A stretch of 64,000 nucleotides of DNA from Limonium bicolor (taxonomy: Eukaryota > Streptophyta > Magnoliopsida > Caryophyllales > Plumbaginaceae). Location: the NCBI GenBank assembly GCA_023374045.1, contig CM041776.1:479249375-479313374 (forward strand), written 5' to 3'. The notes under the pieces are model-generated. The model made no database searches. It saw only the letters and a list, made by a program, of their open reading frames with translations, and was not told where the DNA came from. The translations under genes and the position numbers were made by a program. This document shows positions 22,867-33,060 of this stretch, in pieces. Each line of letters starts with the position of its first letter. Position 1 is the stretch's first letter.

Positions 22867-23412
22867 TCATCCAAGATTCCGTTTCTGTACTTGGTTCCAC
22901 AGTAATACTTGGGTTTCATCTATGCTTGATGCAGTTTTGACTTCTAGCCATATTTCATTGGGCACTCTTTCGGCCATACTTGCCAATTTTGCCAAGGCAT
23001 CAGCCTCGACATTCTCCTTGCGAGGAAGGTGCTTTAATTCACATCTTAGGAAGTTTGCTTTTAGTTCTTGGACTTTGAGCAAATACCTCCATAGCTTCTC
23101 TTCTTTGACCTCATAGACGTTGTCATTTTGTCTTGCTACCAACATAGAATCCGAGTATACTTCTAATTCTGCGAAAAGTAAAAATGTATAAGTTTTATCT
23201 CCACAAGATTTTATAGGAAGGAAAGAATAGAGAGGGTATCTTCCTATGGGACCTGTTGCCCCTAGGGCGGTAGCCACTTCCAAACCCTGGATAAGGGCTT
23301 CGTATTCAGCTTTGTTGGTGATGTCAAAGTCTAGCCGGAAGGCGTAGTTTAAGTTTTGTCCATCCGGCGCTTGCACTACTATTCCGGCTCCTGCCCCAGT
23401 TTGCATCTGGCT
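22867..23412 (-). pseudogene. Archaeal-type RNase H (aRNH) of the Tat element
   Basis: On the - strand the frame reads GAGAGIVVQAPDGQNLNYAF, NKAEYEALIQGLEVATALG, then LEVYSDSMLVARQ and VEADALAKLAS. This is the second RNase H, with its E and D residues visible, that Tat-clade elements carry next to integrase. The domain is split by an in-frame 28-codon insertion that has intron features (23169-23252). Without it the protein reads ALGATELEVYSDS, as in relatives. The frame is open across about 180 codons including the insert. Confidence 0.8.
23169..23252 (-). other. Candidate 84-bp GT-AG intron inside aRNH
   Basis: On the - strand the insert starts GTCCCATAGG and ends ACTTTTCGCAG after a T-rich tract, and excision joins ..GGGGCAACAG to AATTAGAAG, restoring the conserved reading. 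Its length is a multiple of three and it has no stop, so it could equally be translated. Splicing is inferred, not shown. Confidence 0.5.
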
Positions 23413-23431
23413 CCGTCAACTAAGATAACGT

Positions 23432-24815
23432 ATGGATTCTGGGGTTGTCTCTCCTCTTTTGCAAAGATGTTTTTGTTATGAAATCCGCCAAGGCTTGGGC
23501 CTTTATTGCTGTTCTGAGCAAGAAGTGAATTTCATTGTGTTAGCTCTACTCTCCAGCTCACCATTTGGCCGAAGCATTTGGGTTGTTCGCTATTTGCTTG
23601 AGCGGCCAATTGGTCCTGACGAAAATTCGATGCGACTGAAAATAGGGTCGTAATTTTCTTGATGCTACCACCAATGCGAACAAATCTTCTCTATGTTTGT
23701 ATACCGTCCTTTTGTTGGGCTCAAAATTTTCCAGTATAATAGACTGGTATTTCCCTTTCTCTTCCATGATCAAGACAGCCGCAACTGCCCAATCTGTCGC
23801 TGACAAATAAAGATAGAGGTCTTGGCCAGGGGCAGGTACACCTAACTTAGGTAGATCCTGGAGCATCTCTTTGATCTTTTCGAATGCATCTATACACTCT
23901 TGTCCCCACTGAAATTTGTTGTTCTTCCTTAGGTGTTGAAGAATGGGATTGATTTTTCCTAAAGCTTGGAGCAAAATCTGCTTAACGACGTGAGTCTCCC
24001 ATTTAGTGCTTGAAAATCCTTGATATTTTGGGTGGGAAAGGTTGAGGATTGCCTGACTTTTTTCTGGGTCAACTTCGATACCTCGCTGCCCACAATGAAG
24101 CCAAGAAACCTTCCTTTAGTCACACCGAATACACATTTCTCCGGATTCAACTTGATTTGATATTTGTCCGAGTGTCGAATGTTTCTTCCAAATCTCTCAT
24201 GTGTTGCTCTTTCGATGGGCCTTTTACGACTATATCGTCAACATAAGCTTCTACATTTCGAGCAAGTTGTTGACCAAACACTCTATCAATCATTGCTGAA
24301 AAGTAGCCCCTACGTTTTTAGGCCAAAAGGCATTACTTGTAGCAGAACGTTCCGGCTGAAGTGATAAAAGATGTTTTTTCTGAATCTTCCTCATTCATTT
24401 AATCTGATTATAACCGGAGAATGCATCTAGAAAACTTAACACAGAACTCTGAGCAGTTGAAATCACCAATCTGTCTATTGATGGCAGGGGATAGAAATCT
24501 TTAGGACATGCTTTATTCAAGTCTGTGAAATCCACGCACATCCTCCATTTTCCATTTGCTTTCTTTACCATGACAACATTAGCCAGCCATCGTGGGTAAG
24601 TTACCTCCCTGATGAATCCGGCTTTGAGGAGCTTTTGGACCTCGGCTCGAGCTGCCAAATCCCTTTCATGCCCTATTACTTTTTTCCTTTGCCTGACCGC
24701 CGGATGCTTTGGATCCACTCTGAGTTCATGCCGGATAACGCTTGGGTCTATTCCAGGCATTTTGTCCGTGCTCCAAGCGAACGTTGTCCTTCTTTTTTCC
24801 AGGAACCTCATTAAG
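23432..24815 (-). pseudogene. Tat reverse transcriptase and first RNase H (pseudogene)
   Basis: RT starts near 24815 with DKMPGIDPSVIRHEL, then KKANGKWRMCVDFTDLNKAC and FLDAFSGYNQIK. The catalytic YVDD is encoded at 24234-24245. The thumb/connection and RNase H follow at 23974-23560, with LPKLGVPAPGQDLYLYLSAT and LRPYFQSHRIFV. Wording fits Tat, unlike the Athila copies in this window. Frameshifts occur around 24390, 24150 and 23970; in the RNase H the usual TEKE-like motif reads KHREDLFAL, so it is degenerate. Confidence 0.85.
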
Positions 24816-25044
24816 TGAGTTTGTTCTCTGTTGTCAAATGCAGTTCCTATTTTAAAAAACTTAGAAGGGTCAGATTTTAGATATACCTCTCTGGGGGGTC
24901 CTAAGTCGCTTGGTGCTCTTCTTTTCCTTGACTTGGCTCTAGGGGAAGCGGTAATTTCCCATTGAATTTCTTTTCCTATCCTACAGTTTTGACCACCTCT
25001 TCATTAGGAAGACTGTCCATAATGCGGACCTCGCATATCCGAGC

Positions 25045-25745
25045 CATTTTTTAACTTCCTCTTATCGTAACCAATTTCCCGTTTTTGGTTAGATACTTCA
25101 ATTTTAAATGATGGGTACTACATATAGCTTTGAAAGCATTGATCCCTGGTCTTCCGAGATACATGTTATATCCAGAGAGGCTTGGCACAATGAAAGCCGT
25201 GAGTTTTTTCGTCCTTCTTTCATCTCCTTGACCCAAAGTGATTGTAAAATCTATACTGCCGGAAGATGTGGTAGAAACTCCTCCTACAAATCCTCCCAGA
25301 ACTGCCGAATATGGCTTGATTTGGTCCTCGGCACTTCTAGCTTTTTAACTGCTTCTGCTGATATGACATTTGCTCCGGCTCCGCTGTCAATTAGGATTCC
25401 TTCCATCATTCGATCGTTTACTTGCGCACGAATGACAAGTGGATCGTTGTGTGGGTATAGCACTCCATCTTCATCTTCATCGGAAAAGAAATTGGAGGGA
25501 AGCTCTCTCTTTTGGTGATCTTTTCTCTAGGAGTTCCTGATGCACCTCATGAATGTGCCTTTTTCTTTCATTAGGAGTTAGAGGTCCTACCTCTGAAAAA
25601 AGCCCTATGAGTTTCTTTAGAAAGAATTTTGTTAGCCTTCTTTGAGGAGGGAATCCAATGTATTCAAGAAATATAGTGTGAAATGAAATGTTATTTATCC
25701 TTTTATTTCTTAATGTGATGTGTTTAGCAAAGCTTACTCCCACAC
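25045..25745 (-). pseudogene. Tat aspartic protease region (pseudogene)
   Basis: The active site GILIDSGAGANVIS is encoded with its Asp-Ser-Gly-Ala at 25377-25388. Upstream on the - strand are SDEDEDGVLYPHNDPLVIRA and a basic NERKRHIHEVHQELL stretch, both usual before Tat proteases. Downstream is SGYNMYLGRPGINAFKA, the flap/C-terminal block. Stops separate these pieces (about 25500, 25240). Confidence 0.8.
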
Positions 25746-25875
25746 ATTTTGATTTATTTTAAAAGGCGATCTATAATGAATTTTATTCCTAGGACACCTA
25801 TTGCTGGGAAAGAAGGCTTTACTTCCCTTTCTTACAGACCTATAATCATACCAACAGATTTGTTATGGCCGAGCT

Positions 25876-27186
25876 TTAGGTGGACCTCCTCTTCTTGACG
25901 GCCTCGAGGTGCATACTGACTGTTGTTTTGAGAAGAATTTTGATTGTCGTACTGCTTCTGTAATCCGGCCTGCTGTTTCCTTTCTTCTTATTCTCCTCAA
26001 TGACTCTGAGCTCCTTAGCTAAGGTAGCACAGTTTACTGTTCGGTGACTCCGATTTCCGTGATACTCATAAAATGCCACTGGGATTTCTCCTTACGGCGG
26101 CTTCTAGGATGGGGGAGATATCCTTCTCTTACTGCGGCCACGTATTTTCCCGGATCGATGTAAACAGTGGGCCTCGAGTTTTGATGTTGTGATCCTTGGG
26201 AAGATGATCCAGCCACTGCCTTGTAATATGGTCGGTACCTTGACCCCCTTTCTTCCTGATGCGACTGTGTTCCCTTAAAGCTGTCCGCTAGCTCTTTGGC
26301 TTTATTTTCAGCTATTCAGATTTTTAGTCATGAATCATCTCAGCCAATTCCCCATGGGTTTGGGTGCCTTGGTCACAATCTTTCCTGCGAGACCGGGCTG
26401 TGCTAGGCCATTGCCAAAAGCTTTAATCAGAATTTTTCATCAATGTCATCAATCTCTGCTACCTTTTGTGGAAGCGTTCGCTATATTGCTTCAAAGTTCC
26501 CCCTTCCGCTGTTTCAGATCCATCAATTATATCGTCTCCTTCTTGACTTTTTTACGTGCAGCAAAATATTGCTGGAACTCCTCGGTTAGTTGCTTGAAAC
26601 TGGTGATAGATTACGGCGGTCTTGTTGAGATCCATCCCTACCCCCTTTTTGAAGGCGTCCCTGGAAATAAGTTGCAGAGAGCGAGAGAACTAATTCCCTG
26701 AGTGTTCATTGCAAACATGAACTTTTTGATATGCTGGGTGGGATCTCCTGTTCCGTCGTATTTCTCGACTGCCGGAGCGACAAAATGCGGCAGAAGCTTT
26801 GCTTTTCTAATCCTCTCCAAAATGGATAAAGACTCATGTCTATTTGATCGTCTTCTTCCATCTCTTCACCAATAATGATTGTAGTATCCTTCCGGTCCTT
26901 GATCTCTTCGCCATTACTTCCTTTGAGTCTCTGCTCCTCAGTAGTTCTATAGCCTCAGTCATTTCTTCCCACTTTCTTGATATTCCTCATCTCTTTGTAT
27001 CAGTTCTTGTTGTAGAGTCTCGTTTCCTTCCATTATCTTCTCATCGATCGATCTGACCAATCCTTTCAGCACATCCTCGAGACCTTTTTTGGAGATAGCT
27101 TCTGGCATTTCAAAACTCATTTCCTCTTCAGCACGATTATCTTCTTCAGCGGTGTTCTTCGGCGTTTTCTTAGATCTCGGAGCCAT
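25876..27186 (-). pseudogene. Tat Gag (pseudogene)
   Basis: A plausible start is the Met at 27186 (MAPRSKKTPKNTAEEDNRAE), giving an acidic, coiled-coil-like N-terminus. The core is recognisable at 26820-26510 with VEKYDGTGDPTQHI and SFKQLTEEFQQYF. Near the end (26079-25990) a remnant of the cysteine/histidine region reads FYEYHGNRSHRTVNC; the first cysteine expected by comparison with relatives is a tyrosine. Several shifts (about 26970, 26640, 26230, 26040). Located directly after the primer site. Confidence 0.75.
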
Positions 27187-27302
27187 TTCCTATGCTTAAA
27201 TCCTGTAAAAATACGATTAGTTATTTTAGAGTTTTCCCTATCGACATCAAAGAACATTTCCCTGCTTCTACGTGGTTTCGCGGTTGCTTTTAGCTGTTCG
27301 TT

Positions 27303-27319
27303 TCCCATAGATGGCGCCA
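27303..27319 (-). other. Tat primer-binding site
   Basis: TGGCGCCATCTATGGGA on the - strand lies two bases after the LTR. It is close to the TGGCGCCGTCTGTGGGA form common in Tat elements, with two differences. Confidence 0.75.
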
Positions 27320-27321
27320 AA

Positions 27322-27748
27322 TGAAACGAAGTATTCATTCTCATCCAATTCGATCTTCCTTACTATCCTATGTTACCTGGTTTCGATCACAAGTCAACGA
27401 GAGAGGAAAGAGAGAGAGAGAGAGAGCTTTTTGCCAGAATCAAGCTTAAGTTTGATTGCCAATTATAGCGTGTCTTATTTCATGGGGGTGAACCCCTATT
27501 TATAGTATTTTACATCTGACCCCATGTTGCCAGCCTGTCCTTTTACACGTACAAGTACAATTTTACCCTCTTTTTACTTTTTTGGCCGGTCACAGGCGAC
27601 CGACCGCATTATATTTTATTTAGCCTGGTTGGTCTGGTCATAGGTGGTCGGATGCTTTATGTTCTTCTTTCGCCTTGTCCTCATCCGGCTAGAGGTGACT
27701 GGGTGCTTTATATGCCCCTTTATGTTGGTACCATTTCTTCCCTTCTCA
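27322..27748 (-). repeat. Tat LTR (only copy)
   Basis: The inner edge is fixed by the primer site (LTR ends ..CGTTTCA on the - strand). It contains TATAAATA (27497-27504, - strand) and an AG-rich microsatellite near 27403-27426. The outer edge at 27748 (start TGAGAAGGG on the - strand) is a guess, because no second copy exists in the window. Confidence 0.6.
27497..27504 (-). promoter_or_regulatory. TATA box of the Tat LTR
   Basis: CTATAAATAGGGG on the - strand, about 175 bp before the LTR end, a typical plant TATA context. Confidence 0.6.
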
Positions 27749-30037
27749 GACCTAACCCAAACTTCAATCTAGTTCAAGCCTGAACCTCAATCCAAACCGA
27801 ATTTGACCTCAATCCAAACCGAATTTGACCTCAATCCAAACCAAATTTGACCTCAATCCAAAGCGAATTTGACCTCAATCCAAACCAAATTTGACCTCAA
27901 TCCAAACTGAATTTGACCTCAATCCAAACCGAACTTGACCTCAATCCAAACCAAACTTGACCTTAATCCAAACCGAACTCGACCTCAATCCAAACCGGAC
28001 TCGACCTCAATCCAAACCAAACCTCAATCCAAACCAAACTCAACCTCAATCCAAACTGAACTCGACCTTAATCCAAACCGAACTCCAATTCAATTCAAAC
28101 CTATTTCATCCAGCTCAATCCAATTCAAACCCAAATACATTTCATTCAATCCACACTCAACTTGTAAATCCTTTCAAAATCCAAAAACCAAAAAAGAATT
28201 TCAAACCATCACTTTATTCAAAAAGAAACCATTTTGTGGAATTTTAAAGGAAAAAACTCTTCTCACATCACTGAAAACTCTTCTCAAATGCAGAAAGTCT
28301 TCTCACATATACAGAAAGTTTTCTCCTAAAACATTTCTCAAAATCAGTGTTTCCTTACCGAGAATTCCGAACAACTTCAAAAGTTTTCAAACTTAGTTTT
28401 CAACTCAAATAAACATTTTCGGGAACAAGAAATGTTTGACCCCTTCAAAACATTTCCTTCTTGGTTAGAACATCACTTGTCTCCCTTTCCAAAATAAAAA
28501 TCTGAGGCGGGGCGCTAGGGTCATAACTCCCTTGTCGCAATCTATATCTCTTTAGGCGGGCATTAGGGTGACAAACCTCCACTAATTGCAGCCTAGATTT
28601 TACAAGGCGGGGGTGCTAGGGAAGTAACGGCCTTCCTAGCTGCAGTCGGGATTTTAGAATCGTCTAACTCCCTTTCACTCGATTTCAATGTTTTCGGTTT
28701 TTAACATTTTATAACCGAGAGTTAGAGACGTTATTAGGGTTTGACCGAGAACATCTCACTCATGATGTTTCTCTCTAAATCCTATTTTCGACATAAATTC
28801 ATTGCCCCATCTTTGAGCCTCGGAACTTACCATTAATTAAGTGTCGTGTTCGAGGGGGTACATAGGGTAATCCCTCGGGATTATCCGCCCTTTACAACAA
28901 AATAGTTTTTCGTTTTAAAAGCTTTAAGAGAGACAATTCTGAATAAACCAATCCAACCCTTCCATTAGAGCTTCAGGTCATATAAATACTTCTTAATCCT
29001 TCTCTGAACAAACTCTACGTCACATAGGACCTCTAATCCTTGAATACTCCCGAACAACCTTAGTCATCTGAAACCCAAAACATCTTCGAAACCCGAACAC
29101 CTGCAAACCGAATATCCTCTCCCATACTCAATCGCCTGAAAACCCGAATTCCTCTTCAACACCCTCGACTTCCCAGAACACCTCAAAAATGTGGACCATT
29201 CCAAGCTTGAACTTGATAAACCCAGAAAACTCCTCAAAATAACCCCCAAATTCCTTTTAACTTCATCAAATAACCCAAGTGCCCTCTAACTTCACAAAAA
29301 TGTCCCGAGAAACTCCTCTACTCCAGCAAATAATCTAAACACCCCTTAATTCCACAAAAATGACCAAAATGCCCTTTTACTCCTTAAAACTTCCAGCATC
29401 CTCTTAACCCCGTGAAAGCTGAAACAACCTCAAACCTCTCAAAACAATCAAAACCTCTCAACATTCAAAACCAACTTCGAGACTAGCCTATTTGTTCAAA
29501 CTCCTTGAAATCATCTACTCCTCAGTCTGCACTCAACCCTATCCTTTGGCTTTAACTAAATCTCTCTAATAAGGTTTTGAAAGAAGGCAATCCCGACAAT
29601 TGGCGACCGAGGTTTCTCGGGGGTACCAATCCGAAGTCGTGGTCGTTACCACTTTTAAGGGGTGTAACCCAGTGCGAAACCCACACAGAATCTTTGGTAT
29701 GACTAGATAAGTCCAATTCATATGCAAATCACATAGTCACTTAACGGTTCTTAGAACCCGTCTCCTTCCTTCCTAGTTCCTTAGGTCAAACTAGGTGGTG
29801 ACTCTAGTCAACTCTGCCTTATAGAGGCGTCCGCGTGGAGCCCATCAAGAGCGGTGTAGTCCACACTTGCACTCCCCTTTATGCTTTCTGGGAAAGACGG
29901 ACGATTTAGTAGGTATTTGAGGGATGCTAGAATAACGGGTTTTCACCCTCCATAGAATGGCATTTTCTAAGATCTAGGCTTCTCAGTCAGACCATATTTA
30001 GATAGACCCCCCTCACACCAAAAAATCACCCTCCACA
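27749..30037 (+). mobile_element. Ogre-like LTR, 3' part
   Basis: From about 28170 to 30037 it matches 60570-62604 of the complete Ogre-like LTR, roughly 85-90% by eye. It shares the CTTCTCACATCAC block, the GGCGGGG repeats, the ACTAGGTGG(T/C)GACTCTAG block and the ending ATCACCCTCCACA. The left side is truncated, and it abuts the Tat LTR. No primer site follows its right end; hAT transposase sequence follows directly, so it is a 3' LTR or solo LTR inserted in the hAT gene. Confidence 0.8.
27785..28085. repeat. 22-bp tandem array, about 14 units
   Basis: Units are CCTCAATCCAAACCGAATTT + GA with drift (GAACTTGA, GAACTCGA) and one shortened copy near 28020-28040. The array lies at the truncated left edge of the Ogre-like LTR at 27749-30037. 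It keeps long reading frames open, which is a repeat artefact. Confidence 0.9.
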
Positions 30038-32000
30038 CCTTACCATTGGATTTGGAAGTGAAGAAAAAGCCAATGATGTAGAAGAACCAGATGAGGACGT
30101 GAAAAAGAAACCTCCAGTAAAATGAGGAAGATCCTTATCATCTAAGGTTTGGTCACACTTTAAAATTTTATGCAACGAAAAAGATGGGAAAAGACAGTGT
30201 AAATGCATCCATTGTGAAAGACGAGTGAATTATGACAGTAAGTATGGAACTGGTAACTTGAAAAAGCATTTGAAATCATGTCCCAAAAGGAATACTCGAG
30301 ATATCAGACAACTTCTATTGTCCCACAATGGTAATGAATTCATGCTGAGTTCAAAGTTTGATTATGAGACATTTAGAGAAAAGTTGGTTTCCCTTGTGGT
30401 CATGCACGATCTACCTTTCAGATTTGGGGAGTATAAGGCTTTTAGAAATCTACTTCTTTATAGTGCCCTGATGTCCAAATTATTACAAGGAATACCTGCA
30501 AGAGTGATTGTCTTAGCTTGTTTAAGAGAGCGAAGGAAAGGGTCAAAACAATGCTTAAGGATCTTCTTGGTAGAGTGAGCCTTACATCTGATTGTTGGAG
30601 TTCATAACAACAGATGGATATATTAGCTTAACTGCTCATTTTGTGGATGAAAACTGGATTTCGTAGAAGAGGATATTAAATTTCAGTTTCATGCCTCCTC
30701 CTTACAATGATATATCTTGTGTGAAAAGATTCATTCTTTCTTGATTGAGTGGGAAATAGAGAAGAAGATTTTTTTCTATAACCTTGGACAATGCTTCTGC
30801 CAATGATATTTTTGTGATACATTGCGGGATAGGTTGCTTTTAAGAAATGCACTTTTGTGTTATGGTATCTTTCTACATGTACGGTGTTGTGCTCACACTG
30901 TCAATTTAATAGTTCAAGATAGGTTGAAAGAGGCTGATATATTAGTAGAAAAAATCCATGAAAGCATCAAGTATGTCAAGAGTTCTCAAAGTATAAAGAA
31001 AAGGTTTTTGAACTGGTCAATCAAAATGGTGTTGATGAGAAAAGGGGGTTAAGGAAAGATGTCCCTACGAGGTGGAACTCTACATATACTATGCTTGCAA
31101 GTGCTTGTTTCTACGTGTGTGGGTTTACAAGTTAAGACTTGTAGATGGGAACTACATGCATTGCCCTACTCCTGAGGATTGGAAAAAGGTATAAAAAAAT
31201 TTATGGTTTCTTGGAGGTGCTTTATACTTTCACTGTCAAAGTTTCAACAGTGAAGCATCCCACTGCCAACCTTTTCTTTCCTTTGGTATATGAGATATAC
31301 ATGGTTATCAAGAAAGAAAAGGATGGAAGTTGTCCATTTTTGCAAGTAATGGTTGAAAGGATTGTATAAAGTTCAACAAGTATTGGAGAGATTTCAGTGA
31401 TATAATGGCTATAGTTTGCATATTGGATCCACGCTACAAGTTTGACTTTGTCCGGTTTGCTTTTGGAAAGGTGTATGAGAAGGATGGAGTTGCCCAATGC
31501 TCTCTTTTGAGATAAAAAATTAACTTGTAATTTGCTGAATGCTCAAATGGATTTTCAACTGAGAATAATGTTTCTAGTTCTTCGTCATCCAAGAGAAAAC
31601 ATCTGTGTGAAAATACTCCACAATGGGCTGAGGTATATCCATCATTTTTTTTGGAAAGTTTAATCTTCTATTAGTGTATTTCTTATCCCGACATTTGTTG
31701 TGTTTACAGGAATTTATGCAATTTGTACCTCAAGGTGTCAATAATGAGAAGTCTCAGCTTGATCAATATTTGGAGGAGTGAAGGCTTGATCTAATGAGTG
31801 AATTAGATGTGATGGATTTTTGGAGAACTTCTAGTATGAGATATCCACCTTTAGGTTTGACAGCTCGTGATGTGCTAAGCATTCCTATTTCAACGGTAGC
31901 ATCAGAGAGTGCATTAAGTAGTGAAGGAAGGGTGCTTGACCAATATAGAAGTTGTCTCAAACATGAAGTTGTTGAGGCACTTATGTGCACAAAAGATTAG
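30038..32000 (+). pseudogene. hAT-superfamily transposase (pseudogene)
   Basis: In order on the + strand: a BED zinc finger at about 30150-30290 (KVWSHFKILCNEKDGKRQ, then CKCIHC and GTGNLKKHLKSC). Catalytic-region remnants follow (ITLDNASANDI at 30778-30812; HVRCCAHTVNLIVQDRLKEA at 30876-30935). The hAT C-terminal dimerisation domain is at 31797-32000 (LDVMDFWRTSSMRYPPL, LSIPISTVASESALSSEGR). Such proteins cut and paste hAT elements. The frame is broken many times, with stops near 30123, 30575 and 31050. The N-terminus is cut by the Ogre-like LTR at 30037. An apparent intron lies at 31633-31709. Confidence 0.88.
31633..31709 (+). other. Intron in the hAT transposase pseudogene
   Basis: GTATATCC..TGTTTACAG separates CCACAATGGGCTGAG from GAATTTATGCAATTTG. 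Removal joins the reading before the dimerisation domain. The 77-bp length is normal for plants. Confidence 0.65.
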
Positions 32001-32679
32001 ATGTTTGGCAATGAAGGTATTGTTTTAAAAGTATAATATAAATTTCATACAATTAAATAAACTAGGCATAACATCAAGTTACATAGAAATTCTTATAGTT
32101 TCAAATGCTAGTATTGTTTTAAGTATCTTATCTATTTTTTTCAATGGTTGTGGTGATCAAGGAGGAAGATGAGTTGACAAACGTGTTAAATGAACTCACA
32201 CTTGTGGACAAAGAGTCAAGTTCCATTATTTCAGCTGCATCTCCAGCTTCTAGAGAACAAAGAAGAAAATTGATAAAGATTTTGTTATTTTTGATCCATT
32301 AGACTCACTATTTTGGTAAATGTTAGTGAGTTTGAGTTTAATTGTTACAACTTTTGATATAAGGAAGCATATTTTTTGCATTTTCTTAGACTTTTGCACT
32401 TTATAGTGAGTCTTGCCGGACTAAATCTATATTAAGTATGTTTCACTTTTGGAATTTCAGTTACTTTCGTGTTACTAGTTTATTTCATTTATTCGTGTAT
32501 ACACGAATTAATTTCGTATATTTCATTTTGTTTTCAAGTTTTTGGCATTTCGTTTTCGTATATAGAATTCTATATATGAAAATAATTTCGTGTTGTATAC
32601 CATGTAACTTCATAAAAATTTCGTGTCGTGTATTGTTTCTAGCATATACACAGTACGAAAATACGATTTGACAGGCCTA
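32001..32679 (+). mobile_element. hAT 3' non-coding region and right terminus
   Basis: After the transposase there is AT-rich sequence. From about 32436 to 32660 it is full of TTCGTGT/ACACGAA motifs, including the perfect 16-bp palindrome TTCGTGTATACACGAA at 32492-32507 and TATAGAATTCTATA near 32562. The end TTGACAGGCCTA at 32668-32679 reads TAGGCCTGTCAA on the other strand, a typical hAT terminal inverted repeat. The next eight bases (ATTGCATG) would be the target duplication; the left end of this hAT is not in the window. Confidence 0.6.
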
Positions 32680-33060
32680 ATTGCATGAGATTTTTGAATG
32701 CTTTGGGTTTGTTGGAAAAATGTTGTTCAACATCTTCCATAATTGCTTTAAGGTCCTCCTCATCCGAATCACTAACGAGTAAATCAACTTGAGTATCCCC
32801 ACAATTGTGTGAAACATCCCTTTCTGATTGTGCTAAGACAACGTTATCAGCATATCCAAACACGTGTACTGAATGTTGACCATGTAGTAGTGTTATGGCT
32901 TTATAATCTTCTATAAACCCTCTGCAAATCAGAAGATCCTTAATCTTGTCCACACCTCGGTATTTGAAGTCATTTTTGCAATTAGTACAAGGACATCGAA
33001 TATATCCCTTATCCGTTGGTTTAAGATAGTCAACAAGGACCTTGCAAAATTTATCTCTCC
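32680..33060 (-). pseudogene. CACTA (En/Spm) transposase-associated domain fragment
   Basis: Read on the - strand this encodes GYIRCPCTNCKNDFKYRG, then LICRGFIEDYKAITLLHGQH, the cysteine-containing N-terminal domain that precedes TNP2-type transposases of plant CACTA elements. An acidic SDSDEEDLKAIMEDVE follows. The frame shifts once near 32950. It ends where the hAT terminus begins (32679), so the hAT jumped into it. The right edge is at the start of the SIRE-like sequence, about 33060. No TNP2 catalytic region remains. Confidence 0.75.

Larger units (their letters stand above)
21602..27748 (-). mobile_element. Tat-lineage Ty3 element with dual RNase H, 3' end missing
   Basis: In - strand order: LTR (27748 to 27322), primer site, gag, protease, RT, RNase H, a second archaeal-type RNase H, integrase and a 3' tandem array. 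The extra RNase H between RT/RNase H and integrase marks the Tat clade (Tat/Retand/Ogre). No second LTR is found to the left, so the element lost its 3' end where the Athila sits. Most reading frames are broken. Confidence 0.85.

Noticed and set aside
27935..28396. 153-codon frame with NPNRT-type repeats
   Set aside because: Product of the 22-bp tandem array plus LTR sequence; not a gene.
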